Of a stretch of 64,000 bases of DNA, positions 57,646 through 64,000 are shown one piece after another. The stretch is from assembly GCA_013433145.1 (NCBI GenBank), contig CM024184.1:5146137-5210136 (forward strand), in the 5' to 3' direction. The stretch comes from Ascaris suum. Its lineage: Eukaryota > Nematoda > Chromadorea > Rhabditida > Ascarididae. Made by a program: the position numbers and the translations under genes. How positions within the stretch are numbered: position 1 is the stretch's first letter; each line of letters opens with the position of its first letter. Under the pieces are notes generated by a model that saw nothing but the letters and a program-made list of their open reading frames with translations, searched no databases and was not told the DNA's origin.

Positions 57646-60600
57646 AGCACAGATACATGAGGGTACAGAGCTCGACCTCGCCATGATGTCACTTATGCAG
57701 ATATATGGCATCACATCATTTTTGCAAAAGAAAATTGCGAATGAGCTTAAAACGAAATATTTCTTGAAGTTTTCCATAAATGGTCGGATCTTATTCAAAT
57801 ATGACGTCATTAATTCGCAAATTATATTGTTTGTCGATTACTTACAAAACTTAATTGTTAAAATAAGTTCATTTGATCACTCGAACAAATGTCTATGAAA
57901 TCCGTTTTTCTTATGACCTGATCGATGTAGAATGAAAACCCGATCGATATTGCACCCATGTTTTTCATGATTTAAGTGGTTTAAGTATGTCTAACTTATT
58001 TCAAAGCTTGTGGATCAATGTGTAAGACGATATGATCGGTCTTTCTACAGTGTCCACCAAATTGCTGAACGTTAATTTTAGTAGTTTATGACTTAAAGCT
58101 ACCAATTGGACAGGCTCTTATCGTTCAACATGACGTCATTACAATGCGGTAAACGGTTGAAAATAAACCTTTTCTAGAACGCTCGGTATGATAAAATTGA
58201 GTGCATTAGTGAGCATTCTTGTGCGCTCTCATAAGGTAACGTTTTGAAAATATACTCTTGCAACATGACGTTTTAGACGTTTTTGTATACATCTGAATGT
58301 CTGTCGAGGATCCAATAAAGCTATAGACAAGAAATTTGCTAGGTAGGGCGGTATACCATTGGATAAACGCCTATTTTTCATATTTTTGTTCAGCAAAAAT
58401 TATAAACGTTTAGATTTACGAAGAAAATTACCTATATTTTATACTTTGAGTTTTTCATTTTTCAACGATCATATCAATATAAACATCACTTATGGAAGAT
58501 TTGTTCCGAAGTTGCTGCATTGATCACAATTGGAATGTATTCCATTCGTATCGTGTGCCAAGTCCGATGCTAAGCTTTTTCCATAAGTTTTTAATGATTG
58601 TCATTAGACAATGAATAATAAGTGAAAAGATGAGTCAAATTAGCTGGCAAGATATGCGTGTTTTTTTTTTTCAATCCCTTGATTTGAGCAACTAACATGA
58701 GAAAACATTCGCGTAAAAATGGAAAATAAGATGTTTATATTGTTACTGATATGATAGCCTACTAAAGCCTTGTATAAAAGATTTGCTTTCCTAAGCCCAT
58801 GTTGATCTAAATTAGAAATCCGCCCAGTATGAGATGTGGGCAGACTTTCTGCTGATGCATCTGATACATACAACCCCCACTAAAATCGACGGATCATCGT
58901 AAAAAGTGATATAGGAGGTTATTTTTCGGCGCAAGTTGCTTGTAATTGCGGTTTTAGCGGCTCTCGAATTGAAACTTTCAGAAAGAAAGACAGACCGACG
59001 CATACATACACATACAGATACGCTTTTGATGCGCTAATATATGAAAGTTTATAATAACTAAATGTTGTTTATTTGCATTGAACTGTTCGAAAAACGTCCG
59101 TTAGGGAAGTTTCCTTTCTAAGAATGTAAAATGCTGTTTTCAAAGGCTTTGACAACTGGTGATTTGACAGCATCTTACCTACCAGTTATGCTTTTTCCAA
59201 TTCGATGTCATCAGCAGCCCATATAAACCCCATTTTTCTAAACAGTATTCGCTATGTAAGTATGCGACGTAAGTCTCTTGCTAAATGCAACCAGCTCTGT
59301 CCAAGAAAGCCTTGTCAGATATTCTTATCAATAATGGTGAATGATATGGGTGTTCTGATTTTCTCTTTTTTTTTTTTTTTGCTTTAGTGAGGAAATTCTC
59401 AAAAGAGGTTTCTTGCAAGAATCATAAATTTGAAGAAACCTTGAAGATACACCTCCGCTTTCACTCTGAACATGCGTTTTTGTATTCGCAAAGAGAAAAA
59501 AGTTTAGAAAAAAATGCATTCAAGATATTTTTCTTCGAATTTTTACGTAGTTTGCCTTTAAAAAAAAAAAAAAAAATTTTTTTTCTAGGACGATAGATAA
59601 ATTTTTGCTGCTGAAGAAAATCACAATCAAATAGAGCATCGATAATCAAAATGACAGCAAAATTAAAATCAACTAAAGAAATTTTTCGTTTTTATTTTTT
59701 TTTTCGCCGCTCTATCATTATAGGAGAATGAGCCATACAAATATGTCATCCGCTACTCATATCATGTAGACAATTTGGAACATGCTTCGTTTGTATCATA
59801 TATGCCATTTATTTTTAAAAAAATACTGAAATCACATCCGCCTTTTTCTTCATCCTCATTTGGTTATTAACAACTTATCTATGTCACCTTATCTCTCACC
59901 GAGATGTCCCCACCTTCACCTTCCCTTCCTTGCGCCAAATTGTCCTTCATCGCTCGTTTCTTGCAATTATCGGTACATTAGGAATCGATCCCATCTTGCA
60001 GAAGTATTAATCAAACTTACTTTAGGCTCAATTTTAATTTCAATTAAAAAAAAAACTTTTACAGACCATTAAACAAGAGCACTCTATACGACGTGTGATT
60101 GAAGATATATTTAAATGAAGAAAAACTAAGTGGGAAATACTTTGTTGGATATTCTTTTGATGGTTTTATAAACTTTGTGCATATACCCCGCAATAATGTG
60201 CAAATAACTTTATAAACTATCACGTATAGTCCCACTTTGCAGGTTCGAGAGTACGGAGAGGGTGGGAAGGCTGAAGAGTAGCCAGACCGGAAAATCTGAC
60301 TACTCTTCGTGTCAAGAATTTTTCAAAACCCTTTCTTTTCAGGAATGTGCCTAACCCATACATAACCTCTAATGTACACCACAAATTTGATCTTGCTTTA
60401 TATTTCATATCGTACGTGCAAATATTTCGAAGTGAATTTTTATGAACATTCTTACTTGTCAGTCTGCTTTATCATATAAACAGTCATTTTATTCTTTTAT
60501 CATATTTTATGCATATATGATTTTCCTTTCACTTTTCCCCCTCATACCACTACTCTCAGTGATTCTCTCGTTCACTTTAATACCTCCTCGACGTTTTTTA

Positions 60601-61432
60601 AAATTTTTATTATTAGTACTGCTAAGGTACCCACTAAGTAAGTATATGAAGGTACCACCACTGTGAGGAGCTAAGGTACTGAAGGTACCTAAATATATGC
60701 CAAGCCAATATTATTTGCATTCTTGCCAAAAACATCAAGCCGAATTCCCCGGATTTTACCTGTGCAGGCAATAACATGGAATACAGGTGAGCACTATAAG
60801 TGTGTACCGAACGGAAGGTGTAAAAAATAGCCATGTGGCTTGGCAAATATCCGATCGGCCACACACAACATGCCGTTCTTGAGACGTCCCCACTTTCCAC
60901 AATACTACGTGCTCGATGCTCACATCGAAACTTGCAACCAACAGCAAGCACAAACCGCTCAACGTTGCAACGCTTCTTCGCTCTCTGCCCACTTTTGTTC
61001 TCATCCCTCTCCACTTTTCTTCCAGTGAAATTATCAACAATTTGTTTTTTTCTCCTTCCGTATCTTCAAAAACTTTACATCCTCTAGCGTTTTCTTTTCC
61101 AACATACTATTGATATTTACTCGGATATGACCATCTCAACACTCTCGCTAGTTGAAGTTTGTTTGCGTGATGCGCCATCGTGCGGCTTGCAGCGATGCGG
61201 TTGAGACGGAATCATAAAATCGATAGCGTCTGTCGACGTAGATTCCCACTTATCTTTTGCACGTTCTCAGCACGCTCGTCGTCTCGCCTATACTTTTTCG
61301 ATTGCTTTTTTTTCACACCCTACGGCATCTTTTCTACTGAATCGCATATGTTTTTTTGCGGCATTCTCTAACCGACATGCCGTCTAGCCGTCTCTATATG
61401 TTCGCTCACGATATTTCTCTTGTCTAGACGCG
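57646..61432. other. Non-coding stretch upstream of the Ski/Sno gene
   Basis: No exon is supported. From about 60.9 kb the sequence becomes less AT-rich and gains CpG (for example around 61140-61540), fitting a promoter and leader region for the downstream gene. TTCTTCCAG at 61024 and TTGTCTAG at 61427 are possible splice acceptors for a leader. Confidence 0.4.
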
Positions 61433-61552
61433 ATGGGCGTGTTGAAACGCGCGCTTCGCTTGCGAGCCGTTCGTTGGACGGCGGCCGTCGGTTGCGTTCA
61501 TATCGTAGGCGCCGCCCCTCGATCTCTCTCAATGTTTGTGTCTCTGTCGTGA
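61433..61552 (+). promoter_or_regulatory. Upstream ORF in the Ski/Sno leader
   Basis: An ATG at 61433 opens 39 codons (MGVLKRALRLRAVRW...) in a frame different from the main one. It stops at TGA 61550-61552, two bases before the main ATG at 61555. If the leader includes it, ribosomes would terminate right at the main start. If the mRNA is trans-spliced further down (for example after CGTAG at about 61508), the uORF is removed. Confidence 0.45.
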
Positions 61553-61554
61553 GG

Positions 61555-62322
61555 ATGGCTCTTACAGCCATGCGTCGTGATATTCATTCAATGTGCCACG
61601 GTGAGGATATCCTTCTCGAGGAATTATCATCACGTCTCAAAGGTGTATTACCCGTACAACCAAGTCCACTACTCGTACCATCCGATAGCACTTCCTCCTC
61701 GTTGAAGAGCACTATGCTTGGAGGACATTTGATTTCATGTTTCGTTATCGGTGGTGAATGTCGTCTTTGTTTCCCGCAGATTATTTCCGTCGTTCTGCAA
61801 GGCGTTAAAGTGGACGATGTAAATGATTTATTCGTCGACCTCAATATTCATATATCAGTTGCTAGCCAACAACAATTAGACACGTTGAAATTGGCCGGTG
61901 TAATGCCGATGACCGCCGATTCATGTGGTTTAGTAACAAAAAGTGACGCGGAAAGATTAGTGGCAAAACTATTACCACAAACAAATGGTCCATTACGTGG
62001 TGTTGTATCACGTGATGATGCGGTACCGATATGTCATGATTGTTTTGGTGGTTGTAAAGGTACACTATTACCTTCACTACATTGTGAGGAATGCATTGAA
62101 TGCGACGAATGCAAATATATGTTTAGCGGCGAAAAATTTGTTGCACATACGCATTCATTAAAAGAAATTCGTCGTGTTTGTCATTGGGGTTTTGATTCGG
62201 CTAATTGGAAATACTACCTTCGTATCGCCGAAACTCATGAGGACGATATACGTGCCGTTCAACGACTTGAACACTTCAAGAATCCACATATACGAATCGG
62301 CAAACGTCATAACGAGTGCAAG
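61555..62322 (+). CDS. Ski/Sno (DAF-5-like) transcriptional co-regulator, first coding exon (partial)
   Basis: This exon encodes 256 residues and ends at donor AAG|GTATAT, phase 0. Residues about 55-140 are a Ski/Sno DHD domain (CFVIGGECRLCFPQ, QQQLDTLKLAGVMP, DSCGLVTKSDAERL). Residues about 158-224 are the SAND-like Smad4-binding domain (CHDCFGGCKG, CDECKYMF, KFVAHTHS, CHWGFDSANW) with Cys/His pairs suited to zinc. Having both domains separates Ski/Sno from Dachshund, which lacks the second. In C. elegans the sole Ski/Sno protein, DAF-5, acts in the nucleus with the Smad DAF-3 in the TGF-beta dauer pathway. The start is the first ATG in frame; the frame is open upstream to at least 61420 without another ATG. 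The rest of the gene lies in later exons beyond or near the window's right edge. Confidence 0.92.
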
Positions 62323-64000
62323 GTATATTCTTTTTTCTTTTTTGCATTTCAATCTGTAGATGCCACAGTGATCATTGATGTCTAGCAATAGCAACCATTA
62401 GGAAAGACAACTGTGTGTGTGTTTTTTTTCACGAACTATCGAAAAATATTCCTGCAAATTTTAAGAAGCTAAAGAAAAAAAAATTGTTTTCGCTGCAATA
62501 GGCGTATTTTTTAAATCTTTTTTCTGAGATATCATGTCTTTTCTATTCATCGAGTTTGCATTTTGCATATATCCTTTAGCTTCACCCCTTCCCCCCCCCC
62601 CCTCTTTTCGACGAAGCGCTTGAACCAGCGCTAACTGAATTCTAGTCCAATATCGATTCATAAGGCCAGGGAAGGTAATATCTCATAACGTTATATTCGT
62701 TCACGACGTTAGAACGATAAGAAATGATACGATAGCAGTGCTGCATTAGGGCGTTGGTACAGATGGGTCGACAGACTGTTTTAAACGGTTTGTACGAATA
62801 ATAACAAATGGGCGACCAGGTGCAGTTGAATTTGATTGATCGAACAAAATGGCTAAGAGTTCATAAATTTCCACGATAGTCTATGAATCTAATAATCGTA
62901 TTAGAAGTTTGTATGCTCGAAAAGGAAATAGAAAAATTTCGGTCGTTTTTGATTAGAGGAATATTTTAGAATCGAATAGCATCGATTGTTCTATAAATTT
63001 TATCCATTTAGAATTTTTCCCACCGAGTTAATCTGGAATGATATTGGAAATTTTGGGTTTATTTACTGTCAGTTTTTTTTATTTTATTTTTTTTTTTTTT
63101 GAAATTTTTGAAATCGTTGAATAAATGTGCGACCAATAAATCTTTAGCTGTTGTTGTTTTTGTTTGTGTTTTCACCTGTGTGGGTATATAAAATTGATAA
63201 AGTTTTTGCAATTTCATTTCACATCTACTCTCTCATCAATATTAGTTTATTTTTATCTGATAGAGATTCGACGTATTCTGCCAAAATAAAACAACGATGC
63301 TGCTTTAAAGTAAAAGTCGATTTTAGCATTTCCGTGAAAAGGTGAACGCTTCTTGATAAAGACAACAGTTTTGTTGAGAAGTTTAGAGCGGCAATTCGTT
63401 GAAATGTTGTGATTTGATTAAAATTTCTAAATTTATGGCAAATTTGGGTCAAAAATTGACAAAATTCATGGTGATTTCACCGAAGAAGATCGAGATGAGG
63501 GATCGGATGAGTCATAAATTAGCGAGTATGCCAATTTTTGTTTTCACGTAGATTATTGAATAGTACCAGAAATATATATTTTTTTAAAATAACCTTGTCG
63601 TAACTATATCATAAATGAAACGAATTTCCACCATTATATTCTCGAAATCGATATAGATCTCATATCGTATATGTTGAAATAATTTTTCCATGGAAACCTC
63701 ATATAACGTTCTCTGAAATTTCAATTTTTTTTTTAATATCAGAAAAATTCAACGTTTTACAAATCGCTAAAAATCATAAGTAAACGAATAAGTTTTCCCG
63801 TTATTAATTAAAAACGATAGCGTCGTACTGTTTTAAGGAGAGCTTTTGCACTTGATAGCGCTTAATCAGGCCAAATTTTTCTTATTTACATGGTTGATAG
63901 AAACGTTAGATGATAAAGAAAGGGAATGGTAAAACTGTTCGTGCTGTCGTTTCTCTAAAAGGAGACCATCTGTGTGCATGGATCATTTATGTATTTTTCC
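62323..64000 (+). other. First intron of the Ski/Sno gene, running off the window
   Basis: Starts with donor GTATAT and reaches the window end with no exon recognised. It contains a C-rich run at about 62585-62602, a T-rich run near 63070-63100 and several AT-rich blocks. Open frames here (62461-62661 minus, 63151-63345, 63225-63452 minus) show nothing gene-like. Confidence 0.6.

Noticed and set aside
57437..57810. Ser/Leu/Phe-rich minus-strand open frames
   Set aside because: They are the complement of the polypurine tract, which rarely encodes stops in that orientation.

Overview
The window is eukaryotic and reads as nematode DNA. It is AT-rich, with short exons, introns of about 0.1-1.4 kb ending in TTTTCAG-type acceptors, a probable trans-splice acceptor just before one start codon, and one Ski/Sno (DAF-5 type) gene. 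I cannot name the species. A clade V (strongylid-like) worm is my guess, not something the sequence proves.

Layout. 1-12.2 kb is mostly unassigned non-coding DNA with a decayed hAT transposase on the minus strand (about 4.5-5.2 kb). 12.27-23.30 kb is a complete 19-exon gene whose reading phases close without a gap. It encodes a 962-residue secreted protein: signal peptide, P-type trefoil, and a full-length GH31 (alpha-glucosidase) fold. The nucleophile motif WIDMNEP is intact, but the acid/base Asp and three other substrate-contacting residues are replaced, so it looks like a pseudo-glucosidase. 25.04-44.28 kb is a giant array of about 210 copies of a 90-bp unit. It encodes a 30-residue, 70% Thr mucin-like repeat and ends in a hydrophobic tail typical of GPI-anchor signals. 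44.3-61.4 kb is mostly non-coding, with weak candidate exons on both strands, a (TA)n microsatellite and a polypurine tract. 61.56 kb to the right edge holds the first coding exon of a Ski/Sno homologue (DHD plus SAND-like Smad4-binding domain) and the start of its large first intron.

How the parts may work together. The mucin array has no recognisable signal peptide of its own but ends like a GPI-anchored protein. The GH31 gene has a signal peptide but no anchor. The GH31 stop codon TAA lies inside a consensus splice donor (GA|GTAAGT), and an acceptor at 25043 in matching phase opens the Thr frame. One locus could therefore give a soluble GH31-like protein (stop used, poly(A) signal at 23486) and a spliced form tethered on a huge mucin stalk. 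This is a hypothesis. The array also carries frame-breaking indels that are probably assembly errors but could be real. The Ski/Sno gene appears unrelated to this locus.
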